Below are positions 1-6,047 of a stretch of DNA of 6,047 nt, piece after piece. The position numbers were made by a program, and so were the translations under genes. The stretch lies in contig JAJXVI010000164.1 in assembly GCA_021782195.1 (NCBI GenBank), positions 1 through 6,047 of the forward strand, given 5' to 3'. Origin of the DNA: a bacterium (GTDB lineage: Bacteria > Vulcanimicrobiota > Xenobia > RGZZ01). The number at the start of each line of letters is the position of its first letter. Positions within the stretch are counted from its first letter, which is position 1. The notes under the pieces are model-generated. The model was given only the letters and a program-made list of their open reading frames with translations. It was not told the DNA's origin and did not search any database.

Positions 1-255
1 GACGAACAGAAGAGCCCGAAGCAGTCCGCTGCGGGGCGAGGTGCCTTCGCCGCTTGTACCTCCGAAGTACGAGATGGTGATTGGAATCATCGGATATACA
101 CACGGGGTCAGGTTCATGGAGAGACCCCAGAGGAAGACCGCTACCAATGCCCAGAACCAGCCGGAGTGGTGGATGATCTGGCCAATGTCCACGCTTGAAG
201 CGAGCGTGACCAGGGCGCCTGAGCTCTGAAAAAGGACACTGGTATTGATGTGCAT
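1..255 (-). CDS. DsbD/CcdA-family transmembrane thiol-disulfide transporter, N-terminal part (cut by window edge)
   Basis: Reading the minus strand from an ATG at 255-253 gives 85 uninterrupted codons to base 1. Residues 33-47 are a hydrophobic segment leading into NLTPCVYPMIPITISYFG (residues 48-65). This is the hallmark first half of the DsbD/CcdA transmembrane domain, in which the TPC cysteine (here Cys52) is one of the two membrane cysteines that pass electrons from cytoplasmic thioredoxin to periplasmic partners. A GGAG Shine-Dalgarno at 263-260, four bases upstream, supports the start. Only about 30 residues precede the first membrane segment, so there is no room for the N-terminal periplasmic domain of classical E. 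coli DsbD. The protein is therefore CcdA-like, or a short DsbD that may carry a C-terminal thioredoxin domain outside the window. It lies 75 bp downstream of the glycosidase gene on the same strand and is probably co-transcribed with it. The family call is firm; the exact subtype is open. Confidence 0.85.
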   Translation of the reverse strand, partial: MHINTSVLFQSSGALVTLASSVDIGQIIHHSGWFWALVAVFLWGLSMNLTPCVYPMIPITISYFGGTSGEGTSPRSGLLRALLFV

Positions 256-330
256 GAATCTCCGGAAATAGGATGATGGGGGAGACATTTCCCCTTGGGC
301 CAATGCGACGGGCGATGTCCTGGCTCCCGC

Positions 331-1452
331 TCAGATGGCGACGGGAGGACGTGGAATGTTCCACCGTCGGAGGGCGAAATCGCCCGCCTCAGAAGGCACC
401 GACGCGGGGGGTACGCGCTGTTTGAGCGCGGGCTGAGATTTTGTCGACTCGGGGACGGCTACCGTGGGGGGAGGAAGAACATCTCGAACTGCGGACGGGC
501 CCGTGGCGGGGAATGCGGGACACGCGGGAGTGATGTACTTGCGGTACCCTGGTCTGAGCTGCGCCGTTCGGATGTAGATGCCCAGTAGATTGGTCAGGCA
601 ACGATTCGGCTTGAGCAGAACCCTCCCGCCGCAGTAGAGTGCGCTGGAAGAGCCGCCGTCGAGGCACATCGCGTTGCTGCCCCCGAGGTGTCTAACGATG
701 CGCGCGAGTTCGTGAAAGGTTACACCGCTGAGCGTTGTGATGAGCAGCAGTTTCCCGTTTTTCGTGGATGCCAGCACGCTGCGTCGGGTGCGTCGAAACA
801 GGCCACGGTCGTGGAACCCTTCCGCGCGCGGGTCAAGTCGTTGCTGGCCGTTGACCAGGAGCGTGGGTCCGGCCTCGATGGCGCTTCGATATGGCGCCCA
901 GTCGATGTGGCGCCCCATCTTTCCGCTGTCGCACAGGAGGGTGGCGTGATTGTGCGCATCAAAAGCCATGGTGTTTCCCACATATCCTTCGTCGAGAAGA
1001 CGACCGTGACGTACGAGATTGCCGGTGATGCGCCACGTCCGGGTGTCGAAGAAGGTGCCGTTGATGGCGGCTGCAGGATGAAAGCGCGCGATCAGATCGG
1101 CAAAGGAGGCTTTCTTGTGCGGCGCCACGAGAGGGATTACCCTGATCCGCGGGTCGTTCAGGTCGACGCGCACGACGTAGACGAGCCAGTGGCCGATCTT
1201 CATCCTGTATCGTTGGATTGGCGACGCCGCGTGAAATTTTCGAAAGGATTGCGCCCGAAGGTTGCTACGGGCCTGCGCCCCGTGCGCCGGCGACGTTGCG
1301 CACAACCCGATGACCGCCAGGGTCACGAGCATCGAGCGTGCGACAATGAGGGTGCCTTTGCCCGTGTTCGCGCCGGTCACGTTCGCTCGGAGAAGGACAT
1401 GGGGCGCTTCGTAAAGCGTGTCACAGGGTTGGTTGCACGATGTGGTAGCCAC
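331..1452 (-). CDS. Exported phosphodiester glycosidase family protein (NAGPA/DUF2233-like)
   Basis: A 373-residue protein. The core matches the phosphodiester glycosidase fold named after human NAGPA (uncovering enzyme), often annotated in bacteria as exopolysaccharide biosynthesis protein. Visible motifs are AINGTFFD (129-136), IEAGPTLLVNG (192-202), RRTRRSVLAST (220-230) and CLDGGSSSALY (263-273). Family members hydrolyse glycosides bonded to a phosphodiester; the substrate here is unknown. A hydrophobic segment at 42-52 followed by AHGAQA looks like a signal peptide, so the core should be periplasmic or extracellular. The GTG start at 1452 is chosen for its AAGGAG Shine-Dalgarno five bases upstream, but it leaves an unusually long 40-residue n-region. 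A GTG at 1380 would give a more normal signal peptide with a poorer ribosome site. Residues 305-373 are a proline-rich, probably disordered tail beyond the domain. It sits 212 bp downstream of lnt and 75 bp upstream of the DsbD-like gene, same strand. Confidence 0.85.
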   Translation of the reverse strand: MATTSCNQPCDTLYEAPHVLLRANVTGANTGKGTLIVARSMLVTLAVIGLCATSPAHGAQARSNLRAQSFRKFHAASPIQRYRMKIGHWLVYVVRVDLNDPRIRVIPLVAPHKKASFADLIARFHPAAAINGTFFDTRTWRITGNLVRHGRLLDEGYVGNTMAFDAHNHATLLCDSGKMGRHIDWAPYRSAIEAGPTLLVNGQQRLDPRAEGFHDRGLFRRTRRSVLASTKNGKLLLITTLSGVTFHELARIVRHLGGSNAMCLDGGSSSALYCGGRVLLKPNRCLTNLLGIYIRTAQLRPGYRKYITPACPAFPATGPSAVRDVLPPPTVAVPESTKSQPALKQRVPPASVPSEAGDFALRRWNIPRPPVAI

Positions 1453-1457
1453 CCGGA

Positions 1458-1463
1458 CTCCTT
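1458..1463 (-). promoter_or_regulatory. Shine-Dalgarno site of the glycosidase gene
   Basis: On the minus strand AAGGAG is followed by five bases (TCCGG) and then GTG at 1452-1450. It is the strongest ribosome-binding match near this gene. It favours the GTG start at 1452 over the in-frame GTG at 1380 or ATG at 1332, neither of which has a good match. Confidence 0.6.
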
Positions 1464-1599
1464 CGTAGACGTCGGACCTGACGCTCGTGAGTGCCAGGGA
1501 GCCGATCTGGTGCGCGTCCGAAAGTGTGCCGGGAAAGCTGGGTGCGCCGCCCTGGTCGGACGCGTCCAGCCAGCATGTTTCATCGCACCAATATCTGGG

Positions 1600-1628
1600 A
1601 ACATACCATAATCACGGCTGCGCTTCAA
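1600..1628 (-). promoter_or_regulatory. Candidate sigma-70-like promoter ahead of the glycosidase gene
   Basis: On the minus strand, TTGAAG (1628-1623) and TATGTT (1605-1600) are separated by 17 bases. Each hexamer matches four of six consensus positions. The site lies in the 212 bp gap between the lnt stop and the glycosidase start and would give a leader of roughly 140 bases. Such matches arise often by chance and the organism's sigma consensus is unknown, so this is tentative. If real, the glycosidase can be expressed apart from lnt. Confidence 0.25.
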
Positions 1629-1664
1629 CGCGCGTCTTGCCTGTGTCGTGCAGCGGTCATTCCG

Positions 1665-3293
1665 TCAGGCATCCCTGCCAGTTGACCTACACCCCAGGGC
1701 GGCGCACGCTCCGAGCAGGGCCAGTGTCAACCCGATGAACCAGTCCCCGAACTGCTCATAGACGGTGCCGGGTGCACTTGCCGCGATGGTATGAGTGGTT
1801 ATCGTGGGCAGGTAGAGGGCTGTCTGGCCGTGGATGTGTCCGCCGGGATCGATGAATGCGCTGATTCCCGTGTTTCCACACTGGACGACCCAGGTTCGTT
1901 CCTCAATTGCACGCATTGCGGTCATGGCAAGGTGGTGCGCGGCCGCGGAAGTGTGCCCGAACCATCCATCGTTGGTGATGACCACCAGAAACTGCGCTCC
2001 GGCGCGCATCCGCTCACGCGCCATTGCGGCGAAGGTGGATTCGAAACAGATGAGCGTCGAGAAGCGCAGGGTGGCCGTGCCGAGATTCAGATGGAAGATG
2101 GTCGGCACGGTGCCTGCTGCAAGGTCGTGGGGCAGTCCCTCGGCAAAAATCGAAAGCCTGCCCAGCACGGGTCGCCACGGCAGGTACTCCCCGAACGGTA
2201 CGAGGTGCATCTTGTCATAACGCTGGTTGAGGCTTCCGCGAGAGGTGAGAAGCAATGCCGAGTTTGTTTCCCGCGCGAGCATGCGTGACGGTTGCGGCGG
2301 AGGCTGTGTGCCGGTGGAAGCGGGATTGGTCCACTCGGCCGATCCGATGAGCACGTTCACGTGAAGGCTGGTGGCCAGATTTCGAAGCTCGGCGACTAGC
2401 GGTGGATTTCTCAGGACCGACTCTGGCACCGCGGTCTCCGGCCAGACGATGAGCTGGGCCCCATCGCGCGCAGCCTCGCGCGTGAGCAGTTCAAGCTCCA
2501 TGACGATGCGCCCCCCCTGACCCCGAGTCCAGCGCGTATAAGGGTCTTCCGAGGGTTGAACGCAGGCAACCCGAACGGTCTGTTCGCTCGACCGGGTCGT
2601 GGCCGAGGCAATCGTCTTCTCGTTCGTTGAACCGGCTACCGCTGGCGCTACGGGATGGGCTGGAAATGCAGCGAGGCGCGACAGGCCGTATCCGATGCAC
2701 AGTGCGGTCGACAGGGCACAGCCGATAGCCAGGCCCCGCAGGCTTCGGGGCAGTGGCTCTCCCGTCTGACGGGTGCGCTTCCAGAAGAATAGTTCAGCCA
2801 GCGTTGCGTTCACCGTGACGACGAGGAAGCTGATGCCGAAGGCGCCGGTCAGGTCGGCGATCTGCACGATCGGAAGGAATGGTAGTTGCGAGTACGACAC
2901 CTGGCTCCAGGTAAGGGCGTATGGCCCCTGTTCACGGAGAAACTCAAGCAGCGTCCACGCCGACCCGACGCCGAGGGCACGCCAGGGAGGTGAGAGCTTT
3001 TGCTGGTTTACCAGGAGCGAGGCGACAAGACCGAAAACTCCGCACAACACCGACTCGACCAGGACGAACGGGATGTACATTTCGAGCGCGAGTACGGCGC
3101 ACCAGCGGAGCGTGATGCCCATGAACACGAGGCCGAACACATAGCCGAGGGCAAAGCCGGTGGTCGGCCGTTCATCCTTCAAGGCGACCAGCAACGGCAC
3201 CAGTCCTACCCAGGCCAGCGGCCAGAATGACGTGTAGGGAAAGGCGAGAGCAAGAAGGGTTCCCGCGAGGCATGCCAGAAGCACGGCCCGCAT
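1665..3293 (-). CDS. lnt: Apolipoprotein N-acyltransferase Lnt
   Basis: Lnt is an inner-membrane enzyme that moves an acyl chain from a phospholipid to the N-terminal cysteine of diacylated lipoproteins, the last step after Lgt and LspA. The product is 542 residues (E. coli Lnt is 512). The first 205 residues hold several hydrophobic membrane segments and typical Lnt stretches such as WTLLEFLR (113-120) and QIADLTGAFGISF (144-156). The nitrilase-like domain begins near 240. The catalytic set is visible: Glu286 in LIVWPETAVPES, Lys361 in RYDKMHLVPFGEYLP and Cys416 in LICFEST. These align with E. coli Glu267, Lys335 and Cys387. NDGWFG follows at 441-446, and a last membrane helix lies at about 516-534. 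The ATG at 3293 is chosen because it has GGGAGG just upstream and begins directly with the first helix. The frame stays open upstream to a GTG at 3422 (43 more residues) with an intermediate ATG at 3350, but those residues do not resemble Lnt. A polar linker of about 30 residues (211-240) joins the two domains. Confidence 0.97.
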   Translation of the reverse strand: MRAVLLACLAGTLLALAFPYTSFWPLAWVGLVPLLVALKDERPTTGFALGYVFGLVFMGITLRWCAVLALEMYIPFVLVESVLCGVFGLVASLLVNQQKLSPPWRALGVGSAWTLLEFLREQGPYALTWSQVSYSQLPFLPIVQIADLTGAFGISFLVVTVNATLAELFFWKRTRQTGEPLPRSLRGLAIGCALSTALCIGYGLSRLAAFPAHPVAPAVAGSTNEKTIASATTRSSEQTVRVACVQPSEDPYTRWTRGQGGRIVMELELLTREAARDGAQLIVWPETAVPESVLRNPPLVAELRNLATSLHVNVLIGSAEWTNPASTGTQPPPQPSRMLARETNSALLLTSRGSLNQRYDKMHLVPFGEYLPWRPVLGRLSIFAEGLPHDLAAGTVPTIFHLNLGTATLRFSTLICFESTFAAMARERMRAGAQFLVVITNDGWFGHTSAAAHHLAMTAMRAIEERTWVVQCGNTGISAFIDPGGHIHGQTALYLPTITTHTIAASAPGTVYEQFGDWFIGLTLALLGACAALGCRSTGRDA

Positions 3294-3297
3294 TCTG

Positions 3298-3303
3298 CCT
3301 CCC
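3298..3303 (-). promoter_or_regulatory. Shine-Dalgarno site that fixes the lnt start
   Basis: On the minus strand GGGAGG lies four bases before the ATG at 3293-3291. It supports this start over the longer in-frame GTG at 3422 and ATG at 3350, where I see no comparable site. Confidence 0.6.
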
Positions 3304-3451
3304 TGTCGTCGTATCTCCGGACGAGTCTCAGGGGCCGGGCCGCGATGCATGTCGGCGGGTTTGTTTTTTGAACATTGCGCTTCAGTCACGGCATTGAGCC
3401 GCTGGGGCGAGAATTCTTCCACATGTCGGTGAAGGGCGTTGATCCATCATC
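3304..3451. other. Divergent intergenic region between lnt and the lipoprotein gene
   Basis: This stretch separates two divergent genes and should hold both promoters and the 5' leaders. I could not pick out convincing -35/-10 pairs on either strand. An A/T-rich patch near 3359-3373 is the most likely place for promoter DNA. GAAGGG at 3431-3436 is a purine-rich, Shine-Dalgarno-like site for the plus-strand lipoprotein gene. The minus-strand lnt frame stays open through most of the region, but that extension does not look like part of Lnt. Confidence 0.4.
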
Positions 3452-4195
3452 ATTTCCAGACTTCTAGCCCTGGTTACCCTTTCCATCTTGTTGCTGGGCG
3501 CAGGCCTTGCAGGTTGTGCTTCGGGGCCCAGTAATGGGAGCTCACTTTCGTCGTCGGCAACAACGGCGACAAGCCCCTCTCCCGGAGCCTCTCCCGGCGC
3601 GTCACCTTCGAGCAACAGCCTCATCCAGTTTGCACTGACCATCAACAGCGCCGGTCAGTTTGATGGCGTTGACGGCTTCTATGCTGTTGCGATCAATGCC
3701 TTCGACCAGGCCATCGATGTCAGCAACAACGAGACCTTCACCGATTTCATGGTCTGGGATGGAACCGACCTGCTCTGGTACCACCGCCAGTCGCTTCCAA
3801 ACTCGAGTCAGTTCAATTTTGTCGCCACTGACACGCTTGACCAGAACCTGTCCTTTTCGCAGGATGGACACACCATGTATATCAACTTTCGCGTCGGCGA
3901 CTCGACGAATGCACTCAACCAGTTTGTTCCTGGCGCTCAGTTTACGTGCGACGCAATGACAACTGACCGCAATGGAATCCTCGGGCGGGTCATCGATACG
4001 ATGGGGCCCGGTCCGAGTCTTTCCAACGACACCCTGTACACTGTGTATGCGAACAAGCAGGTTGGTGCGGTGCATCCTCTTCCGCCGAGTTATCCCGAGG
4101 ATCCTCTCAACGACTGGATCACGCAGCCTGACCTGAGTTCGACATTTCCGTATGTGAATTACGACATGAAGAGCTTTACGGTTTCGGTGCACTGA
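3452..4195 (+). CDS. Secreted lipoprotein of unrecognised family (start codon uncertain)
   Basis: A type II signal peptide is clear: an arginine, a run of Leu/Val/Ile/Ala, then lipobox LAGC with its cysteine at 3515-3517. Alanine and serine follow the cysteine, and with no aspartate at +2 the E. coli sorting rule would predict the outer membrane. Next comes a Ser/Thr/Gly/Pro linker of about 33 residues that includes SPGASPGASP. A globular domain of roughly 190 residues follows, rich in aromatic, Asn and Asp residues in an alternating pattern that suggests a beta-sandwich. I do not recognise the family. The only ordinary start in frame is TTG at 3488, which leaves nine uncharged residues before the cysteine, too short for a signal peptide. 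The frame opens at 3443 after a TGA. I place the start at ATT 3452, giving 21 residues before the cysteine, but ATC at 3446 or 3449, CTG at 3470 or a sequence error are possible. Codon third positions are GC-rich, as expected for a real gene here. It is a predicted Lnt substrate and is divergent from lnt. Confidence 0.8.
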   Translation: MSRLLALVTLSILLLGAGLAGCASGPSNGSSLSSSATTATSPSPGASPGASPSSNSLIQFALTINSAGQFDGVDGFYAVAINAFDQAIDVSNNETFTDFMVWDGTDLLWYHRQSLPNSSQFNFVATDTLDQNLSFSQDGHTMYINFRVGDSTNALNQFVPGAQFTCDAMTTDRNGILGRVIDTMGPGPSLSNDTLYTVYANKQVGAVHPLPPSYPEDPLNDWITQPDLSSTFPYVNYDMKSFTVSVH

Positions 4196-4440
4196 AAGAA
4201 CCTCCCGACGAGGTCCCACCCATCTTCGGTGGCCTGGGCATCCGCAGAAGGGTACACCTGACCGACCTGGCTTTTGTGTGACGAGGAGGGGCGTCACGCG
4301 AGACCATTTCCGGTGTGCCTTTCTTTGCGGTGGGGTGGGCGGTCTATCGCCCTGCCGGGGAACCGTCTCAGCGGGTCATGCTGGCAGGCCGGAGCAGGTC
4401 AGCCGTGGTGTGGTTCCTGTGCCGCTGCCGAGGAAACGTG
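4196..4440. other. Convergent intergenic gap between the lipoprotein gene and lptD
   Basis: Both flanking genes end here, so a terminator is expected. Just after the lipoprotein stop there are two short hairpins: ACCTC/GAGGT (4200-4204 with 4210-4214) and CCACC/GGTGG (4216-4220 with 4228-4232). GTGACG/CGTCAC (4278-4283 with 4292-4297) forms a third. None is followed by a T-run on either strand, so none is a standard intrinsic terminator. I see no gene in the gap; the plus-strand frames here run into lptD antisense sequence and lack any recognisable domain. Confidence 0.35.
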
Positions 4441-6047
4441 TCAACGCGGCGGGGTCGGGACTGTGGTCGGGGTGACCGCGTCCGGCTGGAATCCCCGAGC
4501 CTGGATACGCGGCAACACGGGCTGGCTGCTGGTTGGCCCGACCGACGGTACAGTGAATGGGAAGCCCTTGAGACTTATCTGCAGGTAGATTTCCTTCTGT
4601 ACCCCGCGATAGATGAGGCTGGTCAGGAAATCGTGCGATTCCTGCTGTAACATGATGTCTTCATAGTCAAATCGACGATTCATGAAGTCATAGAGCGCAT
4701 AGTTCTGGAGACTGATACTCGGGGTGAGCGGCACCTTCACGAGGGAGTTGAACTGTACCGGGTTTCCCGTCTGCATGTCGAACGAGGTGCCCATGTCAAG
4801 GCGCCAGTCGCTGGCGGGAATGACCGTCATACGGGCCTGTAGATCGTAGTTCTGGTTGTAGAGGAAGTCGCGCCCCGCGTCCACCGCGACGTGAAACCAC
4901 CCGCGGTCGTGGAACTCCACCCCCCCAGAGAGGCTGTCAAACTGAGAGAAGAGGTCTGACTCGAGGGGGGTATAGCCGTTTGCCCGCTGATAGCGGTAGT
5001 CGAGGTGCGTTCGGAAATGATCGCCCCAGTCGTCGATGAGGTCTGCGCGGACAACGCCTTCGTACTGGGCATCACCGTTGTCGTAGGCGAACTGGCGGAA
5101 ACCCGCCCCCACTTCGACGCTGCCATTCTTGCCAACCGGCAGATACGTATCGGGAATGGCAAACTGGAACTCTGATCGCCCCACATTCGCACCGCTGGGT
5201 TGTTCCTCCAGTCGGCCCGCTCCGAACGACAGTTGCACGGGGAGAGGACCGATATTGAGCAGGTGGCTGCGCACCACGAGTTCGGGCAGCCGGTTCACAA
5301 GGTAGATGGGAGTTCCCGTGGACGACGTCTTTTCCATCAACAGGTCGCTCCCGAACAAAGGCGTCTCGTAACTGAGCTTGTCGAGCGCGTGCAGGAAGTA
5401 CGAGTGGCTGTTCTGCGCGGTCGCGGTCTCGTACTGCAGTTGAAGCGTATTGGTCAACTGGTCGGTAAACTTTTGGCGATAGCTGACTTCATAGAACTGG
5501 TTGCCGAGATTGGCCGACTGTCGATAGTCTTCCGCAATTGCCTGGAGTGAGTGACGCGGGCCGTTGTTGTAGAGCCCGAGCAGCACCAGTCGGGAGGTTG
5601 GGGTGAACGTGCGCGGGTCGGTCGAGTCGTAGCGGTCTCCCTCGTATTCGAGAATTCCAGTCAGTGTGGGAGAGATCAGGAACTGCGACATGTTTTCGAG
5701 TCGATAGTACCCCTGGCGCACTGCGGGCGGTGAAGTCAGGTTGTAGAAGTTGAGGTTTCCCAGGAACTTTTGCGCGAGATTGTAGGTCAGTTCGAGCCCG
5801 TGCCCGATGCCGGCCTTGCTGTAGAGATCGGCAAACAACCGTCCGTAGTTCTGGGGATTGATGAGAAATGCGAGGTTCTCCTTGACGTAGGCACCCTGCA
5901 GGTGATTGTATCCAAGTTGAGGCACGAGATTCTGTCGCTGGCGTCTGCGCAGGCTCAGGACCAGGAGCCCGCGACCCAGTACCTCTTTGTGATGTACGTA
6001 CAGGCGTGCTTCGCGGATCTCGAGCCGGTCGCCAGGAAACACAGATC
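4441..6047 (-). CDS. lptD: LPS-assembly outer-membrane protein LptD, C-terminal barrel part (5' end beyond window)
   Basis: LptD is the outer-membrane barrel that, with lipoprotein LptE, inserts LPS into the outer leaflet. About 535 residues are visible. The frame is open to the right edge: the GTG at 6042 is preceded by a sense codon and is not a convincing start, so the N-terminal signal peptide and OstA jellyroll domain probably lie outside. The visible part opens with GDRLEIREARLYVHHKEVLG, which resembles the junction from jellyroll to barrel. It continues with LGYN, GAYVKENLAF and YGRLFADLYSKAGIGHGLEL, typical of the first LptD barrel strands. The rest is a long series of alternating polar/hydrophobic strands (such as QFYEVSYRQKF, FRTHLDYRYQ, FHVAVDAGRDF) ending in EIYLQISLKGFPF. 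After this last strand comes a 37-residue Pro/Thr-rich tail, unusual for a barrel protein. No cysteine occurs in the visible part. The assignment rests on motif resemblance and strand pattern; another OstA/LptD-like barrel is the main alternative. Confidence 0.8.
   Translation of the reverse strand, partial: SVFPGDRLEIREARLYVHHKEVLGRGLLVLSLRRRQRQNLVPQLGYNHLQGAYVKENLAFLINPQNYGRLFADLYSKAGIGHGLELTYNLAQKFLGNLNFYNLTSPPAVRQGYYRLENMSQFLISPTLTGILEYEGDRYDSTDPRTFTPTSRLVLLGLYNNGPRHSLQAIAEDYRQSANLGNQFYEVSYRQKFTDQLTNTLQLQYETATAQNSHSYFLHALDKLSYETPLFGSDLLMEKTSSTGTPIYLVNRLPELVVRSHLLNIGPLPVQLSFGAGRLEEQPSGANVGRSEFQFAIPDTYLPVGKNGSVEVGAGFRQFAYDNGDAQYEGVVRADLIDDWGDHFRTHLDYRYQRANGYTPLESDLFSQFDSLSGGVEFHDRGWFHVAVDAGRDFLYNQNYDLQARMTVIPASDWRLDMGTSFDMQTGNPVQFNSLVKVPLTPSISLQNYALYDFMNRRFDYEDIMLQQESHDFLTSLIYRGVQKEIYLQISLKGFPFTVPSVGPTSSQPVLPRIQARGFQPDAVTPTTVPTPPR

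Noticed and set aside
279..294. GGGGA/TCCCC hairpin between the glycosidase and DsbD-like genes
   Set aside because: A five-pair stem with no following T-run on either strand; not a credible terminator.
688..1611. A 307-codon open frame on the plus strand opposite the glycosidase gene
   Set aside because: It has no recognisable domain, is rich in Arg, Val and Gly as expected of an antisense frame in GC-rich DNA, and the minus strand carries clear glycosidase motifs across the same bases.
1377..1628. An 83-codon minus-strand frame across the lnt-glycosidase gap
   Set aside because: It begins with TTG inside the candidate promoter, overlaps the glycosidase gene out of frame and has a composition without domain character.
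3348..3429. CATGTCGG repeated at 3348-3355 and 3422-3429, 74 bp apart, in the divergent promoter region
   Set aside because: The spacing is close to seven helical turns, but an eight-base repeat within about 150 bp has a fair chance of arising randomly, and neither copy is palindromic.
3602..4297. A 231-codon open frame on the minus strand opposite the lipoprotein
   Set aside because: It would put every gene on one strand, but it is Arg/His/Val-rich with no domain, while the plus strand has a lipobox, a natural linker and coding-like GC-rich third positions.
4274..4650. Plus-strand frames running from the convergent gap into lptD
   Set aside because: They overlap the lptD 3' end antisense, lack good ribosome sites and show no domain.

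Overview
This window looks like a chromosomal stretch from a diderm (Gram-negative type) bacterium that makes LPS. It carries the outer-membrane LPS translocon barrel LptD, the lipoprotein acyltransferase Lnt, an exported lipoprotein and a DsbD/CcdA-type redox membrane protein, all concerned with envelope biogenesis. The sequence is moderately GC-rich. The phylum cannot be fixed from the sequence. The divergent LptD barrel and the NAGPA-type exported glycosidase would suit a less-studied phylum better than a model proteobacterium, but that is only an impression. No mobile element, CRISPR array, tRNA or rRNA was seen.

Layout, left to right. (1) 1-255, minus strand: the N-terminal 85 codons of a DsbD/CcdA-family transmembrane thiol-disulfide transporter, running off the left edge. 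(2) 331-1452, minus: an exported phosphodiester glycosidase (NAGPA/DUF2233 type) with a proline-rich C-terminal tail. (3) 1665-3293, minus: apolipoprotein N-acyltransferase Lnt with its catalytic Glu-Lys-Cys set intact. (4) about 3452-4195, plus: an unrecognised secreted lipoprotein with a clear lipobox but no ordinary start codon in front of its signal peptide. (5) 4441-6047, minus: the C-terminal barrel part of LptD, entering from the right edge.

Lnt, the glycosidase and the DsbD-like gene are co-directional, with gaps of 212 and 75 bp, and may form a transcription unit. The glycosidase may also have its own promoter near 1600-1628. The lipoprotein is divergent from lnt (about 158 bp between starts) and convergent with lptD (245 bp between stops).

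How they may work together (inference): Lnt completes lipoprotein maturation, and the neighbouring lipoprotein would be one of its substrates. LptD inserts LPS into the outer membrane. The glycosidase probably acts on an envelope or extracellular glycan. The DsbD-like protein would bring reducing power across the inner membrane for exported cysteine proteins. I see no evidence for an undescribed defence or mobile system. The items most worth a second look are the uncharacterised lipoprotein with its anomalous start, the cysteine-free LptD barrel with a proline-rich tail, and the tailed glycosidase.
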